Origin: Candidatus Zixiibacteriota bacterium
GTDB lineage: Bacteria > Zixibacteria > MSB-5A5 > WJJR01
DNA length: 40,505 bases
Direction of reading: 5' to 3'
NCBI GenBank assembly: GCA_016235085.1
Contig: JACRMA010000012.1
Span: forward strand, 1-40,505
Numbering within the stretch: position 1 is the first letter of the stretch; the number at the start of each line of letters is the position of its first letter. Positions 1 to 10,029 of this stretch are shown here, piece after piece. The translations under genes were made by a program, and so were the position numbers. Under the pieces are notes generated by a model that made no database searches, was not told the origin of the DNA, and saw only the letters and a program-made list of their open reading frames with translations.

Positions 1-3
1 ACA

Positions 4-27
4 AGGGACGCGCTGGCCCGCGTCCCT
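4..27 (-). terminator. Hairpin terminator after the cupredoxin gene
   Basis: A perfect 9-bp stem (AGGGACGCG with CGCGTCCCT) and a 6-nt loop lie 35 nt beyond the stop codon of the minus-strand cupredoxin gene. No clear U-tract follows on either strand, so its strength as an intrinsic terminator is uncertain. Confidence 0.5.
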
Positions 28-61
28 CGAAACTCGATTCTGATTGATCAGATCTCAGAAC

Positions 62-754
62 CTACGATGTCGCATTAACCACCACGGTCTTCGGTTTGAC
101 CGCGGTCACGGTGACCGTCCCCTTCATCCCCGATCCCTCATGCGGACGGCAAAAGTAATGGTAGACCCCTGGCACCGTGAAGGTGAATTGAAAAGTTTGA
201 CCCACCGACAACGCTTCGTCGAACAGCGCCCCCACGCTCGGGTCCGCGGCACCGGTTCCCGAAGTGACCGTGTGAGAACCGGAGGATGTCCACTTCACGG
301 CATCGCCTGCATTGATAGAGACATTGGCCGGACTGAATGAAGCCCCGGATGTTGAGACCTGGACTGTCTTGGGAGCGGCGACAGCCGAGATTGTCACTGT
401 GCCCGTCATTCCCATCGATTCGTGCGGCCGACAGAAATACGAAACCACTCCGGCACTGCTAAACACGCGCGAAAACGTCTGCCCGGCCCCGAGCACCTGG
501 TCGAACAGTTGCCCCACTGTGGGATCGGAGGCACCCGTGCCGGAGGTCACGGTGTGGGAACCGGAAACCCCAACCCACTTCACCGTGTCGCCGACAGTGA
601 TCTGCAGGGCTTTCGGCGTGAACGCCGGGCTGCCGCCGGAACCTGTCGGTGACTTGGAATTGGAGCATCCCTGGCTGAACGCGAGCACCCCGATCGCCAG
701 TATGCTGACAACGCCAGACACCCGGCCATAATGATTCTTTAGAATACCTCTCAT
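62..754 (-). CDS. Two-domain cupredoxin (plastocyanin-like) lipoprotein
   Basis: Predicted periplasmic or surface-anchored blue-copper electron-transfer protein of 230 residues. Residues 1-30 form a signal peptide ending in Ser-Gln-Gly-Cys, so Cys30 is a probable lipidation site, although the lipobox is not ideal. A Ser/Gly linker follows. Two tandem cupredoxin domains (about 43-124 and 134-220) each keep a full type 1 copper ligand set: His67, Cys108, His111, Met116 and His161, Cys202, His205, Met210, with plastocyanin-like C-x2-H-x4-M spacing. The domains are close copies, sharing a Ser-His-Thr-Val-Thr-Ser-Gly segment around the first His, so they arose by internal duplication. The ATG is preceded by AAAGGAGG at good spacing. 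The gene diverges from the downstream dockerin gene. The electron-transfer partner is not visible here. Confidence 0.9.
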   Translation of the reverse strand: MRGILKNHYGRVSGVVSILAIGVLAFSQGCSNSKSPTGSGGSPAFTPKALQITVGDTVKWVGVSGSHTVTSGTGASDPTVGQLFDQVLGAGQTFSRVFSSAGVVSYFCRPHESMGMTGTVTISAVAAPKTVQVSTSGASFSPANVSINAGDAVKWTSSGSHTVTSGTGAADPSVGALFDEALSVGQTFQFTFTVPGVYHYFCRPHEGSGMKGTVTVTAVKPKTVVVNATS

Positions 755-1269
755 GAAGCCTCCTTTGACGTTTTAGAACCCCGGTCGAGATCGCCAGGTT
801 CCGGGAAACAGGAGTGTTTTCACCCCAATTGGCGCCGCTGTCGCCCGCCGACGGTTCCGGGATCGTCCGGCGCCGACCCTTACGTGCCTGCACCGCAAAC
901 TTTTATTCGGCGGCCGGCATATTTTTCGGGAACATTTCCCAATCCGAGGCAGGTACTGGGCTAAAGAGGAGTGTTTTCCTCCTTAATCAGGACTGTCCGC
1001 CATCACCATGCTATCCGGTGGCAGCCCATCCATTGTGTCACCGACGCGCGCAAGGCGCTATTGCCAGATGAGTTACCGTACCGGCCCGACGGGAGTATTG
1101 GAGGGAGCAGCCCCGCATCTGCCAGTGGGTTCAGCTTCGATCCAGGGCCGTATCGAGGGGAATGATTGTCTGTCCAGAATTTGGAATGGGAATCCCGGCG
1201 CTCACGAAGTGGTCAGCGCCACCGTCACACCATAGCGCGGCCCAGTCGGCGGCCAGGAGGATCTCTACA
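755..1269. other. Divergent intergenic region, no gene seen
   Basis: About 515 bp between divergent start codons. Short open frames here have no ribosome binding site or recognisable product. The 12-mer AGGAGTGTTTTC occurs twice (near 810 and 967); the second copy is part of a small GAGGA/TCCTC hairpin (about 966-981). No convincing promoter was found for either gene. Confidence 0.6.
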
Positions 1270-2946
1270 ATGCGTTTCCTGAAATTGGTTTCATCAGCAG
1301 TATTGCTTGCCGTCGTACTGGGAGCGATGGCCGGGATTGCCGCGGCAGACCCGGAAACCTTCCACATCATCCAGGTCAGCGAAGTCTTCAGCAATGCAGA
1401 CGGGACAGTGCAGTTCATCGAATTGAAGGCGCTCTCCGCATTCCAGACACAGTTGCAGTATGCGCGGGTAAACGCGCGCAACGCGGACGGTACCGTCATC
1501 ACGCTCGTGAGAGATTTTACGGCCACATTTCCGGCACTCGACAACAACGAGACGATTCTCCTGGCAACCGCGGGGGCCGCTACGGCTCTGGGATTCGCCC
1601 CCGACTTCATCATTCCGAGCGGTTCAGTCCCGTTGCACAGCGGCCGGATCGAATTCGACGATGACTTCAATGGCGTCATCGACGGCGTCGCTTACGGTAA
1701 TTACACCGGTGATATGACCGGGTACGGAACGCCGGCGCCCGCGCTGCCATGCGACGGATATCAGTCACTCACCCGCCTGACGTTTTCGCTTTTTACGAAG
1801 AACAACGCGGCAGATTTCACGACAGCCGAGAACAGTCCCACGCGCAACGATGGGTCGACCGGCCTGCTTGGCGTGCCCAATCCCACCCCGCCTGTCTTGG
1901 CGGCCATTGCCACGCAGAATATGAATGAGGGCGCCGCGCTGAACCTATTGATCTCCGCCACGGACTGCAATGGGACATTCCCAGCGATGTCCGGCATCAA
2001 TCTGCCCGCGAATTCAAGTTTCACACCTCACGCCAATGGCACCGGGAATTTCGTATTCAATCCAGTTGCAGGACAGTTTGGGACTTTCGTTGTGGACTTC
2101 ATCGCATCCGACGGCACAACGGCCGATACGGCAGCTGTGACGATCAAAGTGAATGCGCTGCCCATCGCGCGAGACACATCGGTGACCACTCCCGAAGACA
2201 CACCGGTCGGAGCGCAACTTCAGGCGTACGATCCCGATGCTGGCACGCTGAGCTTTATAATCTTAACCGGTCCGTTCCACGGAGCCACCAGTGGCTTTAA
2301 TCCTAGCACCGGAACGTTCAACTACACGCCCAATCCCAATTACAGCGGACCCGATACAATCACATTCCGGGTTAATGATGGGACAGCCAATTCATCTCCC
2401 GGAACCGTTGGACTGACCGTGACCGCGGTCAATGACGCTCCGGTCGCAGTGGACGTCAGTGCCTCGACTTCGGTGAACCTGGCGCACACATTCGGCGCCA
2501 TGCCGGTGACGGATGTGGACAACGTATCCTGGACGATTACCCACGCCAGCGGGCCATTCCACGGAAGCGTCTCTTCCTTTGATGCCGCCACTGGCGCATT
2601 TGTCTATACACCGGCGCTGAACTATCAGGGATCGGATTCCATCCGCTACCACGCCAACGACGGATCGGCAAACTCGAACACCGCGACCATCCGCATCACA
2701 GTCGTGAGTGGCTGCGCTTGCCCGAGTCAAGGAGATATCAATAGCGATGCCGTGATTGATGTTTTCGACGTGATCGGCGTTATCGGTATCGCGTTCAGCG
2801 GTGATACGGATCCACAGGATGCGGGCTGTCCCAAGACGCGTGGTGATGTGAACAACGATGGCGCGACGGATGTATTCGATGTGATCTACTTGATTGCGAC
2901 GGCATTCAGCGGCGGACCGGATCCGGTCGATCCCTGCGCGGGGTAG
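1270..2946 (+). CDS. Secreted Ig-like repeat protein with C-terminal dockerin
   Basis: Extracellular modular protein of 558 residues. The ATG at 1270 is chosen over in-frame upstream ATGs (first at 1162) because AGGAGG lies 9 nt before it and a classic signal peptide follows (basic start, hydrophobic core, Ala-rich cleavage site near residue 25). Residues about 28-175 resemble a lamin-tail-like beta domain. Residues about 205-480 hold three cadherin/Ig-like repeats of the kind common in bacterial adhesins, with recurring Asn-Tyr-x-Gly-x-Asp-(Thr/Ser)-Ile segments. Residues 482-558 are a double dockerin: two Ca-binding loops ending Asp-Val-Phe-Asp, framed by cysteines. No enzyme signature is visible, so it is probably a structural or adhesive component. 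A terminator follows. Confidence 0.88.
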   Translation: MRFLKLVSSAVLLAVVLGAMAGIAAADPETFHIIQVSEVFSNADGTVQFIELKALSAFQTQLQYARVNARNADGTVITLVRDFTATFPALDNNETILLATAGAATALGFAPDFIIPSGSVPLHSGRIEFDDDFNGVIDGVAYGNYTGDMTGYGTPAPALPCDGYQSLTRLTFSLFTKNNAADFTTAENSPTRNDGSTGLLGVPNPTPPVLAAIATQNMNEGAALNLLISATDCNGTFPAMSGINLPANSSFTPHANGTGNFVFNPVAGQFGTFVVDFIASDGTTADTAAVTIKVNALPIARDTSVTTPEDTPVGAQLQAYDPDAGTLSFIILTGPFHGATSGFNPSTGTFNYTPNPNYSGPDTITFRVNDGTANSSPGTVGLTVTAVNDAPVAVDVSASTSVNLAHTFGAMPVTDVDNVSWTITHASGPFHGSVSSFDAATGAFVYTPALNYQGSDSIRYHANDGSANSNTATIRITVVSGCACPSQGDINSDAVIDVFDVIGVIGIAFSGDTDPQDAGCPKTRGDVNNDGATDVFDVIYLIATAFSGGPDPVDPCAG

Positions 2947-2974
2947 TTCACTTGCGAAATACGTTTGGACTGCG

Positions 2975-2997
2975 AGGGGCGCCAGCCGGCACCCCTT
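2975..2997 (+). terminator. Terminator after the dockerin gene
   Basis: Stem AGGGG-c-GCC paired with GGC-a-CCCCT around an AGCC loop, with one C/A mismatch, 29 nt after the stop codon. Two T residues follow directly, so the U-tract is weak. It resembles the GC hairpins behind other dockerin genes in the window. Confidence 0.55.
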
Positions 2998-3578
2998 CGT
3001 GTTTGCGCTCCACTCCTCACGGTGCAAAAGATCATTCAATCCGGCGCACCCGTCTTGGCAAGGATCATCCGACAAGCCCCAATGCCGACAATTGACAATT
3101 CAGTTGGCCGGCATGGCCGGGGCCGCCGGTTCACGCCGGCTATGCCAAGCCATTGACTTGCCCCCGGTTAGGTGACGTCAGCGTGGCTCACCTCCGGGAC
3201 TTCAAGGCGCCGGCCTCCCACAACTCCTTAAAGGAATTGACATTATGACGTTTGGAATCGCACATTTTGGTAGTTGAAATACGTCTGTGCCGGATAGGAC
3301 GGTCTCCGGTTCTCAGTAACAAAATTCCACGGGGATCCTCCTTCAAGCCCAGACCAACGTTGCGGCAAGATGCGCGATCCGAACCGTCGGCGGATCAGGC
3401 ACGCGATCGTCACGTGGGGCCTGTACACCGGTGACATCTGTCTTGCCTGTAATTGAGCGTACGATGGTAACAGAGAGGGATGACCGCAGGCGCTCTGTAG
3501 CTATGGATAAAGCGGGTACGCGCGCAGAAGAAGAAAGCAACCTGCGGGATGACCACTCCTCACGATTGAGGTGCAGCC
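2998..3578. other. Intergenic region with inverted repeats
   Basis: About 580 bp without a supported gene. Positions 3110-3146 form an 11-bp inverted repeat (GGCATGGCCGG with CCGGCTATGCC, one G-T pair) with a 15-nt loop. A smaller GGTGA/TCACC repeat lies near 3170-3202. A TTGACA hexamer at about 3237 has no good -10 partner. The start of the hybrid kinase gene follows. Confidence 0.5.
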
Positions 3579-6500
3579 ATGAGGACGATCGACGAGAGCA
3601 CTCCCAACGAAGCGATCTCCGCAGCCAGGAACGGGACGGACAGCACCCCGACACCACTTCGGCCTAGACGTTTTCGGGATTGGCCCAGCATCGCCACGGT
3701 TTTGGCGTTGTTTGTTGTCGCACTCACGGCAGTTCTGTGGCTCGTTGACCGGACAACATATAGTGCGAAGCACGCGGAGCTCGTGAGTCACGTCGAGTCT
3801 TTGGGGCGGAGCACTCGCCAGCGGCTGCATGCAAACGAAGACTACCTGCGCATGCTGGCGGCAGAACGTGGCGGACTTCCCCCGGATTCCGAGTTGTTTC
3901 AGAAACGTGCGTCGCGCTACGTTACCGACCACGCGGAATTGATCAATATCCTGTGGCTCGACCCCGGGCTCTGCGTGCAGGGAGTGGCCCCGATCGAACC
4001 CAATAAGGCGCTGCTCGGCATTCATCTCAACTCGCCGGAGCCTCAGCAGGCTGCCCGGCTGGCAATGGAAACGCGGCAGCCAGTCTATACGCGCGCTTTT
4101 GAAGCGGTCCATGGCCACCCCTCGTTCGATTTGCTGGTCCCCGTTTTCGACAGCCTGAAATTCCTGGGCTGGCTCGCGGCGGCTTACTCTTGCGAAGGCA
4201 CGTTGCGGACGCTTGTGCCCAATCAAGTCATCAAAGACAATCACGTTAGTCTCCTGGATTCGGCGGGGCAGCCAATTTGTGAACTGCCCTTCTCAGGCAG
4301 TCTGGATGAACGGCTGGAACACAAGGTGGCAATGACCCCTCCACCGAGCAATCTCATCCTGCATATCACCGCCAGAGGCCTCGGGTTCGTCGGCTGGGAA
4401 TTGCGCCTCATGGGATTTCTCAGCCTGATGTTGCTGTTTGTCATGGGCTTCGCCATGTGGAAGTTGAAGCGCGAAGTCGAGGTGCGCAAGCAGGCGGAAC
4501 ACGAGGCTCGCGAAGCGCACGAGTACATGCATCATGTCATATCGGCGGCCAACGTGCTGATTCTGGGACTCGACGCGCAGGGGCGCGTCCGCATGTTCAA
4601 CAAGGCTGCAGAACGCATTACCGGGTATTCCAGAGAAGAGCTGGAAGGTGTCGACTGGTTTAGCAAAATCGTGCCCAGAGATCGTTTTGCCGCGACGTGG
4701 GAAGCCTTTCGTGACTTTCAGAAGGGCAGTAGCCTGATGCCGGCCAATTTCGAAAGCCCCATTCTGACGAAGGACGGTCAGGAACGGATCATCTCCTGGC
4801 AGAATACCACCACTCTGTCACCTGACCGGGCCATCTCTACCATCTCCTTCGGTATCGATGTCACAAACAGACGGCACGCCGAGGATGCGCTGCGGAAGAG
4901 TGAATCGGAGCTGCGCGATGCGCAACGGGTTGGGCGGATCGGGAGTTGGGAGTGGAACGCCATTACGGACACAGTAACGTGGTCCAGGGAGTACTTCCAT
5001 CTCCACGGCGCCGACGATTCAGCGCCGGCACCGGGCTTTGAAGAACGCCTGAAATACTACACCCCGGAAAGCGCCGCCCGGTTGAATGCAGCGGTTCGTA
5101 AGACGCTGGAGACCGGCGAACCGTACGAAATCGATCTGGAGTTGGTGTCCCCGAACTCCCCTTGCCGCTGGCTCACCGCTCGCAGCGAAGCCAAGCGGGA
5201 TGGACACGGGAATATCGTCGGCCTGTACGGCACGGCGCAGGACATAACCCAGCGCCGAGAAGCCGAAGAAACGCTTCGCCAGACGCATCAACTGCTCGAG
5301 TCCATTTTCGAGCACACGCACACGATGGTTGCCTACATGGACGCCAAATTCAATTTCATCAGAGTCAATCGGGCGTATGCGCTATCCGACGATCATGTCC
5401 CCAGCTTCTACGTCGGCAAGAATCATTTCGACCTGTTCCCCAATGCCGAGAACGAGGCCATCTTCAACAAAGTCGTCAATACCGGTAATCCGCACTTTGA
5501 GTTCGCCAGACCATTCGAGTATGCCGAGCATCTGGAGCGTGGAACCAGTTACTGGGACTGGAGCCTGGTGCCGATCAAGGACGCCCATGGCGCCGTGACC
5601 GCCGTGATCTTAACACTCCTGAATGTCACGGACCGCCTGTGGGCGGAACACGCGTTGCGCGACAGCGAAGCCAAGATGCGCAGCATCGTGAACAACGTCG
5701 GCGTCGGTGTCGCTCTTATCAGCCCGAAGCTGGAAGTGCTGGAGATGAATCATCGGATGCGCGAATGGTTTCCGAACGTCGACACCAGCCTGCGCCCAAC
5801 CTGCTTTCGGGAATTTAGTGACCCCGCGCGGGAACAGGCCTGTGAGTATTGTCCGACAATCAAGACACTGGATGACGGACAGGTCCATGAGGCCATGACG
5901 CTCACGCCCCGCACAAACGGCTCCCGCAATTATCGTATCATCGCCTCCCCCATACTGGATGAGCACGGAATAGTCACCGCGGCGATCGAGTTGGTCGAAG
6001 ACATCACCGACCGGGTATCCCTGGAGGCGCAGTTGCGCCACTCCCAGAAGATGGAATCCATTGGCCGCCTGGCAGGAGGAGTCGCCCATGACTTCAACAA
6101 CATGCTCGGCGCGATCATTGGGCACAGCGAATTGGCGATGGAGCGCCATGCGCCCAGCGATCCGACCTACTCAGATCTGGAACAAATCCGGGCCGCCGCC
6201 GAACGGTCCGCCGATCTGACCAGACAATTGCTCGCCTTCGCACGCCGGCAGATTATCACCCCCAGGGTCCTGGAGCCGAACACGACCGTCGAGGGACTTC
6301 TCAAAATGCTGCGGAGGCTGATCGGTGAGAATATCGAATTGACGTGGCTCCCCGGTACCGGCGTGTGGCCGATCAAGATCGATCCCTCTCAAGTGGACCA
6401 GCTCCTGGCAAACCTTTGCGTCAATGCCCGTGATGCCATCGCCGGCGTGGGTCGCATCACGATCGCCACTCAGAATGTCACGGTCGATGAAGACTATTGC

Positions 6501-7172
6501 GGCGATAATCCGGATTTCGTCCCCGGCGAGTATGTCCTCCTGGTGGTGAGCGATGACGGCTGCGGGATGGACCAGGACACATTGAGCAAGATCTTCGAGC
6601 CATTCTTCACGACCAAGGGGATCGGAAAGGGCACCGGCCTCGGCCTGTCGACCGTGTATGGCATTGTGAAGCAAAACAAGGGACTCATCCACGTCTACAG
6701 CGAACTGGGTAAGGGAACGATATTCAGAATCTATCTGCCGCGCCATCTTGCCGCTGAGGAGCAACTGGGCAAGGAGCAGAGACCGCAGCCTCCGACGGGA
6801 GGAACCGAGACGATCCTTCTGGTCGAGGATGAGTCCACGATCCTCAATCTCGCGCGGCGCATTCTCGAACGATTCGGATATCACGTGCTGGCCGCCGCCA
6901 CTCCCAGCGAAGCGCTGCGCATTGCGTCCGAACAAAACGGCATGATTCACTTGATGATTACCGATGTCATCATGCCCGAGATGAATGGACGGGATCTGGT
7001 GAACAAATTGACCCCATTGTTCCCGACGATGAAGACCCTGTACATGTCCGGGTATACGGCGGATGTCATTGCCCATCAAGACGCGCTGGATGAAGGCGTC
7101 CATTTCATACAGAAACCATTTACCGTCCAGACACTGGCCGTCAAAGTGCGCGACGTCCTCGACGGCCAATAA
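3579..7172 (+). CDS. Multi-PAS hybrid sensor histidine kinase with receiver domain
   Basis: Membrane-bound hybrid sensor kinase of 1197 residues that autophosphorylates on His and passes phosphate to its own receiver domain. TM1 lies at about 36-56. An extracytoplasmic sensor segment (57-265, with a CHASE-like Leu-Trp-Leu-Asp-Pro motif) and TM2 (about 268-290) follow. Four PAS/PAC units span about 312-815; the fourth has a C-x6-C-x2-C type cysteine cluster. HisKA carries the H-box with phospho-acceptor His837. The ATPase domain has the N-box near Asn949, an Asp-Asp-Gly-Cys-Gly-Met G1 box and a Gly-Lys-Gly-Thr-Gly-Leu-Gly-Leu G2 box. The receiver domain (about 1070-1190) has Asp1129 and Lys1179. 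GAGGTG lies upstream of the ATG. No separate response regulator is adjacent, so the output partner is unknown. Confidence 0.93.
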   Translation: MRTIDESTPNEAISAARNGTDSTPTPLRPRRFRDWPSIATVLALFVVALTAVLWLVDRTTYSAKHAELVSHVESLGRSTRQRLHANEDYLRMLAAERGGLPPDSELFQKRASRYVTDHAELINILWLDPGLCVQGVAPIEPNKALLGIHLNSPEPQQAARLAMETRQPVYTRAFEAVHGHPSFDLLVPVFDSLKFLGWLAAAYSCEGTLRTLVPNQVIKDNHVSLLDSAGQPICELPFSGSLDERLEHKVAMTPPPSNLILHITARGLGFVGWELRLMGFLSLMLLFVMGFAMWKLKREVEVRKQAEHEAREAHEYMHHVISAANVLILGLDAQGRVRMFNKAAERITGYSREELEGVDWFSKIVPRDRFAATWEAFRDFQKGSSLMPANFESPILTKDGQERIISWQNTTTLSPDRAISTISFGIDVTNRRHAEDALRKSESELRDAQRVGRIGSWEWNAITDTVTWSREYFHLHGADDSAPAPGFEERLKYYTPESAARLNAAVRKTLETGEPYEIDLELVSPNSPCRWLTARSEAKRDGHGNIVGLYGTAQDITQRREAEETLRQTHQLLESIFEHTHTMVAYMDAKFNFIRVNRAYALSDDHVPSFYVGKNHFDLFPNAENEAIFNKVVNTGNPHFEFARPFEYAEHLERGTSYWDWSLVPIKDAHGAVTAVILTLLNVTDRLWAEHALRDSEAKMRSIVNNVGVGVALISPKLEVLEMNHRMREWFPNVDTSLRPTCFREFSDPAREQACEYCPTIKTLDDGQVHEAMTLTPRTNGSRNYRIIASPILDEHGIVTAAIELVEDITDRVSLEAQLRHSQKMESIGRLAGGVAHDFNNMLGAIIGHSELAMERHAPSDPTYSDLEQIRAAAERSADLTRQLLAFARRQIITPRVLEPNTTVEGLLKMLRRLIGENIELTWLPGTGVWPIKIDPSQVDQLLANLCVNARDAIAGVGRITIATQNVTVDEDYCGDNPDFVPGEYVLLVVSDDGCGMDQDTLSKIFEPFFTTKGIGKGTGLGLSTVYGIVKQNKGLIHVYSELGKGTIFRIYLPRHLAAEEQLGKEQRPQPPTGGTETILLVEDESTILNLARRILERFGYHVLAAATPSEALRIASEQNGMIHLMITDVIMPEMNGRDLVNKLTPLFPTMKTLYMSGYTADVIAHQDALDEGVHFIQKPFTVQTLAVKVRDVLDGQ

Positions 7173-7198
7173 TTGCCGCCATCACCCGGAGAGGCGCG

Positions 7199-8290
7199 TC
7201 ACTTCTGGACTTCGAATCGGTCGATCAGCGTGTCGCCCAGATCATAGACTCCGACCGTCAGCCGGTCGTACACGCGTGAGAGTTTGCAGAAATGGTAAGT
7301 CTTAAGAAACTTTACGCTGCAGTCCAACTGCCGCCCTCGGTCGTATAACGGCGCTCCGCCGCCACCCGCAACAACGTAGTCAATGTCGTCGCACCGCAGC
7401 CGTTCGTAATCATGATCGTGGCCGTTGAACACTGCCTCAACGCCATGCCGACGGAAGAGCGGAACAATCGTCCGCCGCAGCCCCATCTCGTCTTCCCTGT
7501 GGCCGCCGCTGCTGTACGGCGGGTGATGGAAGATCAGTATCGTGAATAGCGTCGAGTCGCCGGGATGGCTGAGTGTGGAATCCAGCCAGTGAAACTGCGC
7601 TGACCAGGAGTCCGCCGGCGCGTTGGAATTCAGGACAATAAACCGCATCTGGTTCCGGTCCACCGCGTACCACTGCTCATTGTTCGGCAAGTCGAATTCG
7701 CTGAAGAACAGGGGTGATTGCTTTTCGTGATTGCCCAGCGCGGGGAAGAACTCGGCCACGGCACGCAACGGTGCGGCGATACTTCGGAAGGTGACCCAAT
7801 CGCTTTCACGGGTGCCATCCTCCACCAGATCACCGGTGTGAAACACGGCCGCCGGATGGCGGCGCATGATCAGATCGGTGATTTTCCGGTGGGTCTCGGC
7901 ATCTGTCCGCGTATCGCCGTAGATCACGATGGTCGGATTGATACTGACAGTGACACGGACCGTGTCCGCCGCCAGACTGTCCGATACAATCGCAAGGAAG
8001 CTCGTATCAACCGCGCCTTCGGGCGGGGTACCACAGGCACTGTCACCGCGCGGTGTCAGCCATGACGGGCACGATTGGTACGACACCGTGTGATGAGGGC
8101 TATCGGAATCGGTGAATTCAAGCCGGTAACAATAGGCAATCCCCCCCGCCGCTTCGGTCTGAAGGGCGGAGGTAATGTGCGGCCGTTCATTCCCCTGCTT
8201 GAGAGGCTTACCCGACTCGCCACAACTCAACGCGATGAGACTCGAGACGAGTACACCGACGGCCGCATGGTGACGATGATTGCGGGTCAT
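7199..8290 (-). CDS. Calcineurin-like metallophosphoesterase lipoprotein
   Basis: Exported phosphoesterase of about 363 residues. The ATG at 8290 is preferred over 8341 because GGAG precedes it and the signal peptide then starts correctly. Cys23, after Leu-Ile-Ala-Leu-Ser, is a likely lipidation site. Residues about 40-118 resemble a small putative Ig (He_PIG-like) domain with Pro-Ser-Trp-Leu-Thr. The catalytic domain shows the metal-binding series Gly-Asp-Thr-Arg (about 125), Gly-Asp-Leu-Val-Glu-Asp-Gly, Gly-Asn-His-Glu, His-His-Pro-Pro and Gly-His-Asp-His-Asp-Tyr-Glu-Arg (about 290). This matches the purple-acid-phosphatase/calcineurin superfamily with a dinuclear metal site. Substrate unknown. 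Its 3' end converges on the hybrid kinase with a 26-nt gap. The membrane-protein gene lies 113 nt upstream on the same strand, so the two could be co-transcribed. Confidence 0.87.
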   Translation of the reverse strand: MTRNHRHHAAVGVLVSSLIALSCGESGKPLKQGNERPHITSALQTEAAGGIAYCYRLEFTDSDSPHHTVSYQSCPSWLTPRGDSACGTPPEGAVDTSFLAIVSDSLAADTVRVTVSINPTIVIYGDTRTDAETHRKITDLIMRRHPAAVFHTGDLVEDGTRESDWVTFRSIAAPLRAVAEFFPALGNHEKQSPLFFSEFDLPNNEQWYAVDRNQMRFIVLNSNAPADSWSAQFHWLDSTLSHPGDSTLFTILIFHHPPYSSGGHREDEMGLRRTIVPLFRRHGVEAVFNGHDHDYERLRCDDIDYVVAGGGGAPLYDRGRQLDCSVKFLKTYHFCKLSRVYDRLTVGVYDLGDTLIDRFEVQK

Positions 8291-8403
8291 CCCTGCCGCT
8301 CCGTGGAAATTTCGCCTGGCATCCCGGAATTGCGGGATCATGGGCGGGAGGAACCGGCCCTGGCCTGCCCCTCCCGCACAGACCGTTCATTTCACTGTCT
8401 TGG

Positions 8404-8964
8404 TCAGCGCGGCCAAAGCCATCCAAACACACCCGCGGTAACCAGGCCAAAAATCAGTCCATCCACCGTCAATTTGATCGTCGTCACACAGGACCGGTGA
8501 TACCATATCGACATCTGCCAAAGGGCGGCCGAGTACCCGATGAAAGCCGTCGCCCCGGTAAACCGGAAGACCTGCAGATATTCGGCGCCCATGGGTAGGG
8601 CCCGCCCGGCGATGTACGCCGCGAAGATTCCCATTACGACCGAATAGAGAAACCAAAGGATCAGCGACTGCCCCATGCCGGACGGACCGTTTGGCAATAC
8701 GGTGAGTATCATGTTCGGGCCGGACTTCAACTTCTCAGCAAATTCCGGAGATTTCATTTCTTGCATGCTCCCGGGGCACGGAACCATGTAGTCCCCCGGC
8801 GGTATCGCGAGCGGCCGCACCGCGTCCCGCAGCTTGGCCTCCATCGGCATCCTGGCGAAATCTCCCTTGTGCCATGGCGTGGCCATGTGAAGTATGGCGC
8901 TGACGATGAAAACAAAGACTGCGGACAGCAAAATCGGCAACCACAAGTCGAGCAAGCCTGTCAT
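8404..8964 (-). CDS. Conserved four-helix membrane protein, function unknown
   Basis: Integral membrane protein of 186 residues with predicted helices at about 5-27, 98-120, 128-150 and 160-183. A polar loop between helices 1 and 2 contains Trp-His-Lys-Gly-Asp, Pro-Pro-Gly-Asp-Tyr-Met-Val-Pro and a Met-Lys-Ser-Pro-Glu-Phe segment. From memory, the Ile-His-Met start, the Pro-Pro-Gly-Asp-Tyr loop and the C-terminal Ala-Leu-Trp-Gln-Met-Ser-Ile-Trp-Tyr segment recur in a conserved uncharacterised family of several phyla. No catalytic motif is evident. GGGAGG precedes the ATG at about 5 nt spacing. The phosphoesterase gene follows on the same strand. Confidence 0.85.
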   Translation of the reverse strand: MTGLLDLWLPILLSAVFVFIVSAILHMATPWHKGDFARMPMEAKLRDAVRPLAIPPGDYMVPCPGSMQEMKSPEFAEKLKSGPNMILTVLPNGPSGMGQSLILWFLYSVVMGIFAAYIAGRALPMGAEYLQVFRFTGATAFIGYSAALWQMSIWYHRSCVTTIKLTVDGLIFGLVTAGVFGWLWPR

Positions 8965-9126
8965 AAGAACCTCCCTGTGTGACGGACCCTCCTACAAAGC
9001 TCTAACCTCAACTAATCCGGCAGACAAACTGGTCTTGAACCTAAGACGTGGGGTTTCCGGGAGCAATGCCAAATCGCGCGTGCCCCGGTGCGCCCCCGGC
9101 GATCCGCACGGCTTTGGTTCGCTCAG

Positions 9127-9624
9127 CTACCGATAGTTGTCGAATCCGAGGTGGAACGGGAGATCCTTGTCGCGCAGGGCCGCCATGACGGCCTGTAAAT
9201 CGTCCTTCTTGGGACCAGCCACACGCACCTGGGCATCCTGGATCGTGGTCTTAACGCTTAACTGCAGGGTCTTGATAATCTTGGTGATTTCTTTGCACTG
9301 GTCGGTCGACAAACCGGATTGAACCTTGATCTTCTGGGTCAGTGTGCCGGAGAACGTCTGCTCGATGGTGCCGTACTCGAGCCCCTTAACGGAGACGCCG
9401 CGTTTGGCCAGCCGTGTATGCAGCATCTCCAGCAGGCTGCGGCGCTTCATATCGTCGTCGGCGACGATAACGATCTCGCGTTCCTTGCGATTGAGCGTGA
9501 TTGAGCTCTTGCTGTCTTTGAAATCAAATCGCTGGCTCATCTCTCGCGTCGCTTGGTTGATCGCATTGAGCACTTCCTCCAGATCGATCTTGGATACGAT
9601 ATCAAATGAGTAGGTTTGCGCCAT
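9127..9624 (-). CDS. yajQ: YajQ-family nucleotide-binding protein (DUF520)
   Basis: Cytoplasmic 165-residue protein of the YajQ/DUF520 family, known to bind nucleotides and in some bacteria cyclic-di-GMP. Recognisable features are the N-terminal Ser-Phe-Asp-Ile-Val-Ser-Lys-Ile-Asp-Leu segment, Arg-Phe-Asp-Phe-Lys-Asp-Ser-Lys-Ser, the central Lys-Arg-Gly-Val-Ser segment, and the C-terminal His-Leu-Gly-Phe-Asp-Asn-Tyr-Arg. The length is typical of the family. The longer frame back to 9840 is rejected: the ATG at 9624 has GAGGA upstream and matches the family start. It is transcribed away from the secreted protein gene at 10030. A c-di-GMP role here is inferred from the family only; no cyclase or phosphodiesterase gene is in the window. 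Confidence 0.93.
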   Translation of the reverse strand: MAQTYSFDIVSKIDLEEVLNAINQATREMSQRFDFKDSKSSITLNRKEREIVIVADDDMKRRSLLEMLHTRLAKRGVSVKGLEYGTIEQTFSGTLTQKIKVQSGLSTDQCKEITKIIKTLQLSVKTTIQDAQVRVAGPKKDDLQAVMAALRDKDLPFHLGFDNYR

Positions 9625-10029
9625 TGGGATGTCCTCACACTTTCCGGTTGGAAGTCCGCAACACGGTACAACAGTCCCGACTGCCTCGCAACGCTGTTCG
9701 TGAAGGCGGGTGTGCATTATGAATGCTGAGGTGACGGCTTTCCGTTTCGCCCGCGGACATCCACCCCATGTCGCACTCCATTCGATTCTCTGCGTAAACT
9801 GCCCCATCGCGGGCCGTCCACGCAAGGTATTGTCTGCCAATCACATTGGCACCGCATGTTCATGCCCACTCATTGGAGTGACATATTGATGAACCGCCGG
9901 AGACCGTACATCATAGAACAGGTGACGTCTGCCTCTGGGGCTCGTAACATTATGGGCGAATCACAATCCCGGCCACCGAGATCGAGGCGAGGCGAAGCGA
10001 TGAGACACTTTGAAAACAAGGAGAGATCG
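9625..10029. other. Divergent intergenic region, no gene seen
   Basis: About 400 bp between the start of yajQ (minus) and the start at 10030 (plus). Open frames extend into it from both genes but lack ribosome binding sites and family similarity. No clear promoter hexamers or operators were found. Confidence 0.5.

Noticed and set aside
6171-7169. 332-codon minus-strand open frame
   Set aside because: It is opposite the kinase and receiver domains of the hybrid histidine kinase, whose motifs are complete; no independent support was found.
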